Source of the DNA: Dreissena polymorpha | Taxonomy: Eukaryota; Mollusca; Bivalvia; Myida; Dreissenidae | Length of the DNA stretch: 64,000 nt | Assembly (NCBI RefSeq): GCF_020536995.1 | Contig: NC_068365.1 | Coordinates: 33,309,067 to 33,373,066, forward strand | Direction of reading: 5' to 3' | Shown: positions 50,201-60,149 of the stretch, piece by piece | Numbering within the stretch: position 1 is the stretch's first letter | Layout: each line of letters begins with the position of its first letter | Notes under the pieces: model-generated | What the model saw: only the letters and a program-made list of their open reading frames with translations | What the model was told of the DNA's origin: nothing | Database searches by the model: none | Program-made: the position numbers and the translations under genes

Positions 50201-53200
50201 TTTCGTAATTACACATTCGTTTTTAATTTCATGTTAAAGTGAGTAGGCTTATTTCAGCCTTATTCTATTTTAGAAGCTTGCTTGATACAGCGACTAACCG
50301 ACATTTCTGGTCAGACACTCAGAATGAAGACAACGCTACAATTTCAAACGAAGGACTGAATACTTTTGAGTAAACTTTTTTGTTTTAAATTGAATATTGT
50401 TTTCATTGTATAGCACATTGAAGTCATTATTTCATTCGTGTTTTAATATGTATTTAACATGTCTTTATGTTAACAGCAGAATCGTGTTCCTGATCAACCT
50501 AACACGTATTTGTATCTCGTCAATGTTATTTACATGAGGTAAAACTTTGCCACACGTGAGTATTCAAACTATGTGGGACTCGCTGTTGAAAAAAGAACAA
50601 CAATTTAAATTTTACATTTACACAGGTTGTAAAAAATCTTTAAAACTTATTTTTGAATTTACTAACCCATGCATTTGTATAATATTTCAGTTAAATAATT
50701 ACTTATTTTGATATAACACTCCCAGGACAACACAAACACACTCGTAAATTACAATAAAAAATATATCACATGTGTATTAAAACAATAACGAAGATTCATC
50801 GAAAGAAACCGATTATCATTATTCGCTTTTATTAATCATCATGCAAAAGCATCCTATAAAAATAAACTTGATTTTGAGATAATGAGGATATGCCCTTATT
50901 CTTGCATAATAATTTCTTTATTTTTATTAGACATAGACCCATTAAAGGGGCATTTTCACATAGTTTGGCATTTATTGAAGTTTGTCATTAAATGCGTTAT
51001 ATTGATAAATTTAAACATTGGACCTAAACATCTCCAGTAAAAAACAAAAAGAATACAATTAAAAAAAGAAAAAAAAGTAACCCTCAACTGGGCTAGAACC
51101 ACTGACCCCTGGAGTCCTGGAGTTAACGTCTTTCGCTTAGACCACTCGGCCGTCCGTGCTCATGCTATGAGGAGACGTATTATTTTACTTTTTATAAGCA
51201 ATCCTCGTAGTTTCACAAAATATAACGACAACAACAGAATTTTCCAAATTATTCAATCGTTTCACGTTGCAACGCTTTATAATGTTCAGATTTTCAAATG
51301 GACAAAAGATGCATATAATGGATATTTTATAACATGGTTAATGTTCAGTATTACTGTTTCCTCACAAATATCATAACTTCAACGAAAATTTGCGAATCTG
51401 AAACACCTTTTTTTAATTTTGTCAATTAACCAAATCGTGAAAAGGCCCTTTTAATGATCAACATATCATACATGCTGTTAATAAAACTATAAGTTAACAC
51501 ATATTTTAGATGTATTGTCTTGAGGTCAAATTATGAGAGTATTGCCCCTCCCAAACGTTAAGTGCATGTTAGCAATTAATAGTATTACAACTGTGATAAT
51601 GAGTGCAAGGTTGAAATGGTTGTTCTGAGTTTTTGCTTATTATTTAATATTTTAGCGTTGCAGAGGAGAATACGTTTGTGCATGAATGTATCAATCGGAA
51701 GCCATCGAGCAGCATACAGACTCATTTACTGATGTCTGGTTTAGAACTTGATCCTGACCCCATGCACTCTATACCTAGAAGAAGGTGTTATCCCGAAGGT
51801 AGTATTTTGTATTATATATCCATTCAACATATTCTATTTACATTATGTAATTATGTAATTAAAAAATCTGCGTTTTAGTATCCCTCGCGTAAACAATTGC
51901 TCATCACAAAAATCCATCACAGCCACGCAATAGTTATACACGAATACATAATAATTATGTAGTTATCGCTTCTTGTTAATAAATATAAACAAAGCATGCA
52001 ATAAAATGGTAAACTACTTATGAGGTTGATTTCTAGCTTAGGTACAAATGTAATGAAGAGATGTTTTATACTTAAAACAAATAACAATTGTGTGAGTACT
52101 TGTGTTTAAGTCTTGATAAGTCCAGTGTAACAAAAGCGTATCGATGCCTTCCATATAGTTTGTCAAGCAAATGTTTACCGCAATATATCGTTAAAAAATT
52201 ATATCTTAATAATAAGTTGTTATATATTTCTAACTTATATTTCATTGCCATTATAAATGCATATTCGTGTTTCAACTGTTTTATATCCAGTGTATTGTTG
52301 TTTAAACCTAAATATTTCTTTAAATTGGAATAAAGGGAAGAGGAACATATCAAATGCGTCAACACTTGACTGGTATGAATATTATTTTACAATACACACA
52401 TACATATTTACCTGTTTTTTTACGCTATTTTGTAAAAGGTTTCAATGCAAAAGTGAGCACATGGTTAACAACGTTTTATAACGTTATTGCTATAAGCACA
52501 CTTATCTCTGAAACATTTATGCTCATGGATTTATATTTGTGGATATGAATGTATGACCCTAGTTTAGGGATTACTATATACCATCTATTGTTGTTATTGT
52601 GTTATTTAGTCGAAATTGTCAAGTTCACAACTTAGATATGTTTTTATTATGCGTTTATCTTGGCGAATTAGTCATGGTAATTTTAGAAATTTTGATCATT
52701 TATGCAAATAAATATATATATATACAACAGAGGTTTATTTTATTTTTTTACATGACACTTTCGAATTGTTTGAGAAACTTTCAATGAGCAAACAACCTAA
52801 GAAAATCATTTAAAACAAAACAAGTCTGACTATTGTGCTCGATTTATTTACCATTAATGTTGTACATTAATTTGTTAAAGGTGAACAAAAATTAATTATA
52901 AAATAAATATAAATATGTATTGAATAATCCTATTTTATTGCGACTAAGTTTTACTTTAATATATGTATATAATGCATTTCAGTACTAAAGATTCACATTG
53001 TGGGAAAGCTATACCGTGTATTGGTTCTGTTGAAGGTACTTTTTTTATGCAAGTTTGACTGTTGATAATATTACTAATGTATTGCCGGTAGAATGTAACA
53101 AGATTTTAAATTTGTTAAATGAATATTGTTGTGGTATCTTTCAGCCGATAGTTTTTGGGGCACACATATTTTCAAAATGGATCTTAGTGATGACTTACAG

Positions 53201-56200
53201 AACGGTTTGCGCAGCAAGAATAATAAGAGAGCTAAACACTTTGCTATCAGTCGGATACTCGATGAATTATGCACATGTGGCGAATATTGTCAATTGGAAT
53301 CTCTACCTCTGTTCTACCTTTGGAAGAGAAATGCATTTGTGGTATTACCGTCAGCCTCATGGTGGAAAGAACTGGAAAGAACATTTACTGTAGGGTATGT
53401 GTATTCAGCTGCTTTGCTCGCATTCAGAAATGAGTTTAGGCAATCATTCCTATGCCGAGATGGACATAAACTTTCGTTTTTGAATACACTAATTCTACAT
53501 GGACCTGTCGCTTCAATAAACTTCTATGATATAACTGTGACGAACCCGTTTTGCGGCTTTCATGTCACAAGCGGCAATCGCAACAGTAGGCATATTTCTC
53601 CAGACACGAATGAGAAACATAATCATCCTTTTAAAGAATCTGCAGATCAAGATAAATACCCAACACAGGTTTCAGAAGATGATATATTAATTACCGAAGA
53701 GGCACAGAAGGAATTAGTTCGAGACGAAAATACAGAAAGTCTTAACCCCATGTCACCTGATGTGTTGGTGTATAATTCAACAGCACATAATTACATTCGT
53801 TGGGAGAGTCCACCCACAGTACATACGGATTCTGTAAAAAGTGTTCAAGAAATCCGAAACTCAAGCAACCGTTTGGACCGAATGGACTTGACTCATATAG
53901 CCATAAATGGTTATCTAAATGCCAGTGTTGGGAACAGCTCAAATGACAGATTTTTTTCAAACGAAAACTCTAGAAGTTTGAAAACAGCAACTTATTTACA
54001 CAAAAACTATCCGGTAGGAACGATTGTTTTGTCTAATGTGTGAGACATGTATTATTATTTCCCATGAAAATACGTGTAGATTGTTAAATGCTTTATCTCT
54101 CACTATATTTAGTTTAAAAAAGTAAATTCAAAGAAATACTAGCTTATTGAAACGCACTTAAATAATTGTGTTTTGTTCCTAATATATCAAGGCTGCAAGA
54201 TATCCTTATTACGAAAACGCAATTTCAAGGAGGGAGACATATCGAGGCTGGCAATTAGCTCAACCAAACCCAGACAACCTTTGTTCCGCCGGTTTTTTCT
54301 TCACTGGTAGGTCGTTTCTATTCCAATTAAACACACTATTATCCCCACGCTTTTCGGAGAAAAAGGGGGGATTATGTGGTTATCTCCGCCGTCTGTCCGT
54401 CCGTCCGTCCTGGCCACTATCTCCTCCTACACTATTAGCACTAGAACCTTAAAACTAACACTCATGGCAGCTATGAACATATATGTGACAGTGCACTATT
54501 TTGAATTTTGATCTGACCCCTGCGTCGAAAGTTATGGGGGTTGGGGTGGGGCTGGGCCAGAGATTTTCACTCATTTTTTAAGTTTTTTTTACATTAACTT
54601 CTTCATTTCTACACCGATTTACTTCAAATTGATACTGAACATCTCTTATGACAATACAGTCAATCTCAAATATGCATGGCTCCATTACCAATCCTGGGGC
54701 GCCTTTGGGTCAAACATGCGGCGTGGGGATACGCATCGCCCTCTGCCGCGCCATTTCTAGTACACATATTACATTTACCAAGGTTTTGTAGCCGTTACTG
54801 ATTATCTTAAACAAACAGTTTCTATTTAATTGTGAAATCTATTTTTACGATAGCTATGTTACAAAATGCTTTGTTCGAATGGGGTAATTACTAAGCGAAG
54901 TATGCGTTCTTGTAAATTTCTCTCGTGCAATCAACAGACTACGCTTGCTGAATGTTTAAGTTTTATACTTAGTAAGACACATGTGAACACAACAAAGCCA
55001 TATGCAAATTGAAAATAACGATATCCTGATAGTTTTATATACTTTATTTTGCTTTTTAAATAGTACATTTTTTATAAATCGATAAATAAATAAATAAATA
55101 AATAATATAAATAAGGTCAGAACTACGACCTCGTGCGGTGTTTCTGCTGTGGTATAGGACTGAAAGACTTCACACAAACGGGTAATCCAATTCTGGAACA
55201 CGGGAAACACTCTTCTAACTGTCCATTTATGATTGACCACTTTGGAAGTTGCGAAGCCATTGAACAGTATAAGGTGTGTATGCAAGATATAAACATGCCT
55301 TTGTGTAAGAATGTGCTATTGATACACTCAAGTGCATAAGTATAGCACAGTCAAGCTTTTGAGATATACCCTACATCTGCTAAATTATGGTTATTCAAAC
55401 ATTGCAATATTATTGTATTTATTGTATGCTAAACAAAAACTAATCGTAAATGCCATACATTTGCACCGTGAAAAAAACATACCGGATTATTACATAATTC
55501 CATATTTATAAGATAATAGTATAACAATCTGAGGTCATACGTATGCCGTTGCTATTCACATGACGACATGTATGTTAAAAAAGTTTACTGCGTCTCTTTC
55601 CTATTTTTTTTTATACAGAGAGGGCGGACATAAATTATATAAGTACATATAGACGCCTTAACGTGACATTGAATTTAATAATTGTCATAACAATTGTATG
55701 CAATGTGTATTCATGTAATGAATTCAATAAGATAGTCAATTGTTTAACGGCGAAAAACATAAATGCATGGTGTAAAGAAGCATTATAGTGGCTTAAATAG
55801 ACGGAATATCTTACTCGTCGAATATTGGTATTAAAACTATTTCTTTATAATGTATTTAATATGTTACACATTAACACGTGTGCCAAGTGTGATTATGAGT
55901 TGATACTATGTGTTTATGCGATATGGTAGCAGAGACACTTACGTCTAGATCCAGAAGAAATCAGACAAAGGCAACGTCAGCTAAATCAGCAACAACAAGG
56001 TAGTGGTCTTGCCTAAACAAAAATGTTTATTTTTTCGAATTTGTGTTAAGAATTAGCGTGTTAAATAGCAAGCTACGCAATTGTTTATGCATTTCATGTC
56101 TCATTCGTGTGCATGCCAATCGATTATTTCCAATAGCCAATTGAAGTAAATATATAAATCTTGGTACGTGTTGAAATAATTGTTACAGTTGTATTGATAT

Positions 56201-56426
56201 GTTATATAAGTTCGCGTAAAAGACAGAACACGATATAAGAAGACATTTTTCAATGCATTTGAAATCTTATTGATTTGACACGTCACAGGTCGCCCGATAT
56301 CAAACTACAGAGCCAAGCACGAGCGATTCCGGTCGCTGTCAGCTCGCTTAGATACGTTCACAAAGTGGCCTTCATATATATCCCAGAGACTTGAACAGCT
56401 AGCAGAAGCAGGGATGTATTACACAG
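44081..56426 (+). CDS. IAP copy B: leader, 2A-like, unknown domain, BIR1, half BIR2; no 3' exons found
   Basis: Eleven exons in consistent phase: 44081-44292, 44716-44835, 50274-50369, 51656-51798, 52336-52372, 52983-53035, 53145-54013, 54192-54306, 55116-55273, 55930-55999 and 56289-56426. Together they give about 670 codons with no stop. Residues 1-15 are the conserved leader, 42-54 hydrophobic, about 170-178 the 2A-like motif, 221-510 the unknown domain plus polar tail, 511-601 BIR1 and 625-670 the N-half of BIR2. The exons for BIR2 C-half, UBA, linker and RING seen in copy A are not visible between 56427 and 60149. Either the gene is 3'-truncated, or it splices to exons beyond the window. 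B has two leader exons that A lacks. Large introns hold several mobile repeats. Confidence 0.75.
44716..50369 (+). CDS. copy B exons 2 and 3: extra leader exons
   Basis: Exon 44716-44835 (phase 2 to 2) encodes a 40-residue stretch with an NNSTVQHFNNQ segment. Exon 50274-50369 (phase 2 to 2) encodes LLDTATNRHFWSDTQNEDN and resembles copy C exon 60655-60744 (HQLFWNDTGHRFF). Both are symmetric exons, so they can be included or skipped without changing the frame. Copy A has neither. N-x-[ST] sequons are present (NNST, DNAT), as expected if this part were lumenal or extracellular. Confidence 0.6.
46376..48830. repeat. 176-bp tandem array inside an interspersed element
   Basis: About 13 units share AATTATGCCCCTGGGGTCAA, GGGTCACAAAATTGAACAT and CCAAATTTGGTATGTAGTGACAT. 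Unit starts, tracked by AATTATG, fall near 46912, 47088, 47264, 47441, 47616 and 47793, a period of 175-177 bp. Within these six, two unit types alternate. The array is bounded by GCCAGCGGGGCTAATGTCA with GTCCGTCCG-type microsatellite on the left and GGGCCATCATGGCCCTCTTG on the right, probably the ends of the host element. It lies in the 5.4-kb intron of IAP copy B. Confidence 0.85.
48890..49240 (+). mobile_element. SINE with tRNA-like head
   Basis: GGCTAGCGCAGTGGTTAGCACGC (A-box-like) and GATTCGATTCCCG (B-box) sit 35-40 bp apart, as in a tRNA-derived pol III promoter. After this comes the core GTGGGGTTTTCTCCGGGTAC and TCCGGTTTTACCCC, a conserved central block I know from many invertebrate SINEs. 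It ends near a CACACA-rich tail at about 49235. It lies in the same intron as the 176-bp array. Confidence 0.8.
50946..51450. mobile_element. TTAA-flanked MITE carrying a tRNA-like insert
   Basis: The left end AGGGGCATTTTCACATAGTTTGG and right end CCAAATCGTGAAAAGGCCCTT are imperfect inverted repeats. TTAA abuts both sides (50942-50945 and 51451-51454). It is a non-coding element of about 505 bp in the intron of IAP copy B between exons 3 and 4. The open frame at 51167-51376 lies wholly inside it. Confidence 0.7.
51086..51158 (-). other. tRNA-like sequence inside the MITE
   Basis: On the minus strand, GGCCGAGTGGTCTAAGCG matches a Leu/Ser-type A box. GTGGTTCTAGCCC lies in B-box position about 45 nt later. 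The ends do not pair into an acceptor stem, so this is a decayed tRNA-derived segment, not a working tRNA gene. Confidence 0.5.
51656..51798 (+). CDS. copy B exon 4: diverged 2A-like motif
   Basis: Phase 2 in, phase 1 out. It encodes SSIQTHLLMSGLELDPDP, with the 2A-like part at 51735-51761, then a basic stretch. It aligns with LLISGVELNPGP of A and LYISGIEPNPGP of C, but Asn and the key Gly of NPGP are both Asp here. Ribosome skipping is therefore not expected from this copy. A second possible acceptor (gttgcag at 51664) would shorten the exon by 9 nt in frame. Confidence 0.75.
52336..53035 (+). CDS. copy B exons 5 and 6: two tiny exons
   Basis: Exon 52336-52372 (37 nt; GKRNISNASTLD) matches copy A exon 24580-24622 (43 nt; GKTHERVEADTHK). 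Exon 52983-53035 (53 nt; TKDSHCGKAIPCIGSVE) matches copy A exon 25081-25133 (53 nt; KTCVYFGKVEPCTGSIK). Both pairs share phases 1-2 and 2-1. Conserved Cys, GK, PC and GS residues support the alignment. The 37-nt exon has a weak acceptor. Confidence 0.6.
53145..54013 (+). CDS. copy B large exon: unknown conserved domain plus polar tail
   Basis: Phase 1 in, phase 0 out, 290 codons, fully open. Motifs in order: DLQNGLRSKNN, ISRILDELCTCGEY, LFYLWKRNAFVVLPS, SWWKELE, ALLAFRNEFRQSFLCRDG, INFYDIT, then a hydrophilic, Asp/Glu/Ser-rich tail of about 130 residues before a YP end at donor GTAGGA. The first 150 residues match copy A closely; the tail is loosely conserved. I do not recognise the fold. In the gene it lies between the 2A-like exon and BIR1, so after a 2A-type break it would be near the new N-terminus. 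Confidence 0.75.
54192..55273 (+). CDS. copy B BIR1, split over two exons
   Basis: Exon 54192-54306 encodes RRETYRGWQLAQ...LCSAGFFFTG. Exon 55116-55273 encodes CFCCGIGLKDF...LEHGKHSSNC, with all four BIR zinc ligands in C-x2-C-x16-H-x6-C spacing. Exon lengths (115 and 158 nt) are identical to copy A. The intron between them has gained an interspersed repeat, and an ATAA microsatellite occupies the position of the usual pyrimidine tract before the second exon. Confidence 0.9.
54344..54765. mobile_element. interspersed repeat in the BIR1 intron of copy B
   Basis: Begins ATTATCCCCACGCTTTTCGG with a GTCCGTCCGTCC microsatellite shortly after. It ends GGCGTGGGGATACGCATCG then TTTCTAGT. The base composition is much richer in GC than the flanking intron. 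The layout (microsatellite near one end, no coding frame) resembles the 46.4-48.8 kb element, though the sequence differs. Family unassigned. Confidence 0.55.
55930..56426 (+). CDS. copy B Gln-rich linker exon and N-half of BIR2
   Basis: Exon 55930-55999 (70 nt; DPEEIRQRQRQLNQQQQ) matches copy A exon 26918-26987 exactly in length. Exon 56289-56426 (138 nt) encodes [19 protein letters not shown] then LAEAGMYYTG, the first half of a BIR, in phase 1 in and out. Donor GTAATC follows, but the partner exon for the zinc-binding half is not seen downstream in the window. Confidence 0.85.
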
Positions 56427-56429
56427 GTA

Positions 56430-58700
56430 ATCTGTTTAAATATTATTGATGATACTACACATTTAAGTTAGTGCAATAATACTGGTGATACTGTGGTACG
56501 TGTCATGCGGCTGATTGATATTCCACTCACATATTCTATTCATACAAAAACATCGTATGAATTTTACACGCCATTTCGTCTGTAACATATCTACAGTATT
56601 TGAAACAAATATAATATATTTTAAAACTTTTGAAATAAATAGCAACTGAAAACATTGCGATCGATAATCAGTAAATTTTAATTATATTGCAATTATGTTG
56701 GCAAGTTTAAAAAAGCATGATTTTCAGTCGGATAACCTAACGTTTTGCGTTGGTTTTATCAGTGTTATAAACTAAAACAAGGATTGATCGGAAAAATTAA
56801 ATAATTATCTTAATACTTAACTTACAGTTGTACTCGTACATGTGAGCATCATTCCTTTAACTTGAGACTGGGACACCAACTTTCGTTATATTAATGTAGA
56901 TAGATGTAGAATACATGTAAATTTCCAAGTAAGACTTTTTCGTTTAATTATCCATACGTCTTCTTGAAATTCGCTTTCCGTCGATGATTTGCATTTCTTA
57001 TTTTAAGTTAACACTCATTTTTCTACAATTTCTTGAAACTTGAAAGCTGTAGTTAATTCGGAAGAGTAATTCTTTTTATTGTAATAATTAGCCTGACCTT
57101 TTTCAGTTCTATTGCTCAGTGCAGTGGGAAAATGGTTAAACATTACCATCATTAATTCACCAATACGTTATCTTTCATACTATTCCCACTTCTGTATGAG
57201 ATTGTTGAAAGTATTTGTATTTCAGTTCCTTGTCATGTATCGGAGTATTAACATATATCTTTTTTATTTTCACATCGGTTTAGTCCTTCAGGCCTAAAGA
57301 GTTTGTTTTTATTTCCTGCCTATCCAAAATGTGGGTTTCAATTAATATTTAGTATTAATATTTGCAATATATTTTAAATATATTGTAATCGCAGACACCA
57401 GACTAAGTGCCCAAAACGTCGAAAGCATCGAATGGAAAGCAAAATGCTTTTTTATCCTTGAAAATAAGTTGTAGCCGAATAAAAATATATAAATTCAAAG
57501 TAAGTACGGTTCGGTTTCTATTAGTTTATTGTATTAGAGTAATGACACAAACACAATTTATGTAAATAACCGTGAAAAAGGTTAAGTTAAAGCAGTAGAA
57601 CCCGACTTTTAATTTCAGAAAAAAATGGTGGAAAGGCGGCAGTGCGTCATTGTGCCAATGGCGAAATGGCATCGTGCTGTGTTGCATATACTATATAGTA
57701 CCGATGTTTATCCCCATTTTGGCATAGTGTTTTCTACGTAACTAAAACAAGTAACACAATTACTTTGATATCTTTATTAGGCTTCAATTTCGCTGAAATC
57801 ACCGAAGGTATGACGACACCGCTGTTCAAACTAATCTACTTCTGTTGTGCAATTTTTTCGATATGGATATGTTTTTCACATGCCGTTAACTGCGAATGTT
57901 ATCATGGTCTGAATATTTAACTGTATTATGAATGTCTATTAATCCCTTGAAAAACTAAACATTCTTTATTCACCGTATGCCGTATGCCGGGGTTGAAAAT
58001 TATGTAGTTCTGGTACGAACTAATCATGTAGTATTTGAATGGTTATTAAAATAAAATATAATTGCACCTCCATGTAAGCGTGTTCTGTGTATATTGAATG
58101 GGTTTTGGGTCATTGTGTTTGGCAATATATTTATATTTGTTTCATTGAGTTTATTTTTGTTAGCACTTTTTTTATAGCCACAAAGGTGTCATGTTTTATG
58201 TATATAAATGTCCTTGCGTCTAAGATCAATATAAAGCGTTCGCTGTATGTATCATAAACTTCCATCGTTGCCAATTTTATTTTTTCATGTTAAAATGTCT
58301 ATTTCATAACGTGATATGTAATTCTAACCTATAAAGTCGTTTGCACATTTTTTTATTATTAACGTAACTTTACATTTGACGGTGCACTACTAAATAAGGT
58401 AATGTGTTGTTTTATCCAAAGAAATTTCGCGTTCTGTTACATGTAAAGGTGATTTTGTTTAGGTTAATAGTTGAGCACGCACGACATTAACTGAATATTA
58501 AGCAGAAACAGGATGCTTGCTTTGCAAATACTACACAAACTAAAATGACAATGTAACCGTAATATAGGGTTACTTAGTCGTGTTTGTTCTATCAAACTAT
58601 CGCAGTATTTTCTAATGTTCGTCGATTTTATTTTATTACTAAAGTTCAAGTAAAAAATTCGTTATATATAGTCAACTACATAATGTCCTATAACGAAAGG
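56430..58700. other. region after the last recognised exon of copy B
   Basis: I searched here for the BIR2 C-half (C-x2-C with [10 protein letters not shown]), UBA (ALTIDD, MGFS) and RING (CLPC, CPDC) text and saw none. The DNA is AT-rich, without other recognisable features. Confidence 0.5.
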
Positions 58701-58717
58701 TCTTATTTATTGTTTAA

Positions 58718-59688
58718 AGTCACTATAGCGCTCAGAATCAACGAAAATTTCGTTAAGTATTTCGTAAAATAAAGTTAACACCTTAATAATCAGTGTTTCT
58801 TATAGCAATAGCCAAAATTTCAACGCTATGTGGTATGATTACTTAGATTTTTGTAGATACAAAATGCTCGTTTTTATTTATTTGTGGCCACAATTAATTC
58901 CGGGTGTGTAGAAATACCGAAATCCCGTAATTACCAAAATCCCCCGAAATCCCCAGAAATCCCCCGAAATCCCCAATAATATTTATTATTTATCAAAATA
59001 CTGCGGATATTAATATAGAATATTGCAAAATACAATCTATTCACTGATGAAAAATTGTTTTTATCCATGTTAACTAAAATATAGTCATAATAAGTGGGAT
59101 TCCGAGTATGAATCCATAGTGCATATTTTCACATGCACGATCAGGTACAGAAATCCCCGCCGTAAATATTGTTGTTAAGTTGTTGTCTGTACCTCTTCTT
59201 TCTAATATAAAAAGCCACCCAGATGATTTTTTGACACTTAAAGAGCTTTACAGCGGGAATGTCTGTACCTGATCATGCTTTAAAAACATGCACTATGGAT
59301 TCACACTCGGAATCCCAATAATTATGTATATATTTTAGTTTTTCACTACCTAAAATGGATAAAAACAAGTTTTCATCAGTGAATAGATTGTATTTTGCAA
59401 TATTCTATCTTAAGATCTGCAGTATTTTGATAAATAATAAATATTATTGGGAATTTCTGAGGTTTTCGGTAATTACGGGGATTTCGGTATTTCTACACAC
59501 CCGGAATTAATTGTGGCCACAAATAAATAAAAACGAGCATTTTGTATCTACGAAAATCTAAGTAATCTTACCACATCTAGCGTTGAAATTTTGGCTATTG
59601 CTATAAGGAACACTGATTGTTAAGTTCTTAACTTTATTTTACGAAATACTTAATGAAATTTTTGTTGATTTTGAGCGGTATAGTGACT
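58718..59688. mobile_element. 971-bp foldback element with 440-bp arms and TTAA flanks
   Basis: The left end AGTCACTATAGCGCTCA at 58718 pairs with the right end TGAGCGGTATAGTGACT ending at 59688. Inverted identity continues inward for about 440 bp per arm (to about 59160 and from about 59252), leaving a loop of about 90 bp. TTAA lies on both sides (58714-58717 and 59689-59692). The left arm has an extra GAAATCCCC-type minisatellite at about 58920-58975 that is shorter on the right. No coding capacity. Confidence 0.85.
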
Positions 59689-60149
59689 TTAATGTATACA
59701 ATAACATGTAATTTATTTTTTAACAATAATTGCACTGCACTCGAATGAATATCTTTTTTGCATTTATAGTGTCATAAGTTTTTGATGTAACACTATAACG
59801 GCCAGTTTCCACGTAAGACGGCTTATGTTTCAAGTTTCGCCAATATAAATACGTAATTTCGTTATTTAAAAATGAAAGCAATTAATTACTGTTTTGCTAC
59901 AAGAGTGACGTCAATGCACAACTGTGGAATAAAATATATAGTATGTGAATATATACCCAGTTAATTTGCATAAGCACAAGATTAATCGGGTATGATAGAC
60001 ATGCCACGTGTCTGACTGAAGTATCGAATGAGAGTGCAGCGTTTCAGTGAAGATGCATGTAAACAGAGATAATTATTTACATGTATAATTGTTATTGATC
60101 TTAACAAAATACCATATACTGTAAAAAATAATAATTCATTGCAGGAACC

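Noticed and set aside
51167-51376. Open frame of 69 residues as a gene
   Set aside because: It lies entirely inside a TTAA MITE.
53742-53960. Minus-strand open frame opposite the B unknown-domain exon
   Set aside because: It is a shadow of the conserved plus-strand exon.
57600-57830. Missing 3' exons of IAP copy B
   Set aside because: A cag acceptor and a Gly/Lys-rich frame occur, but there is no BIR, UBA or RING residue pattern.
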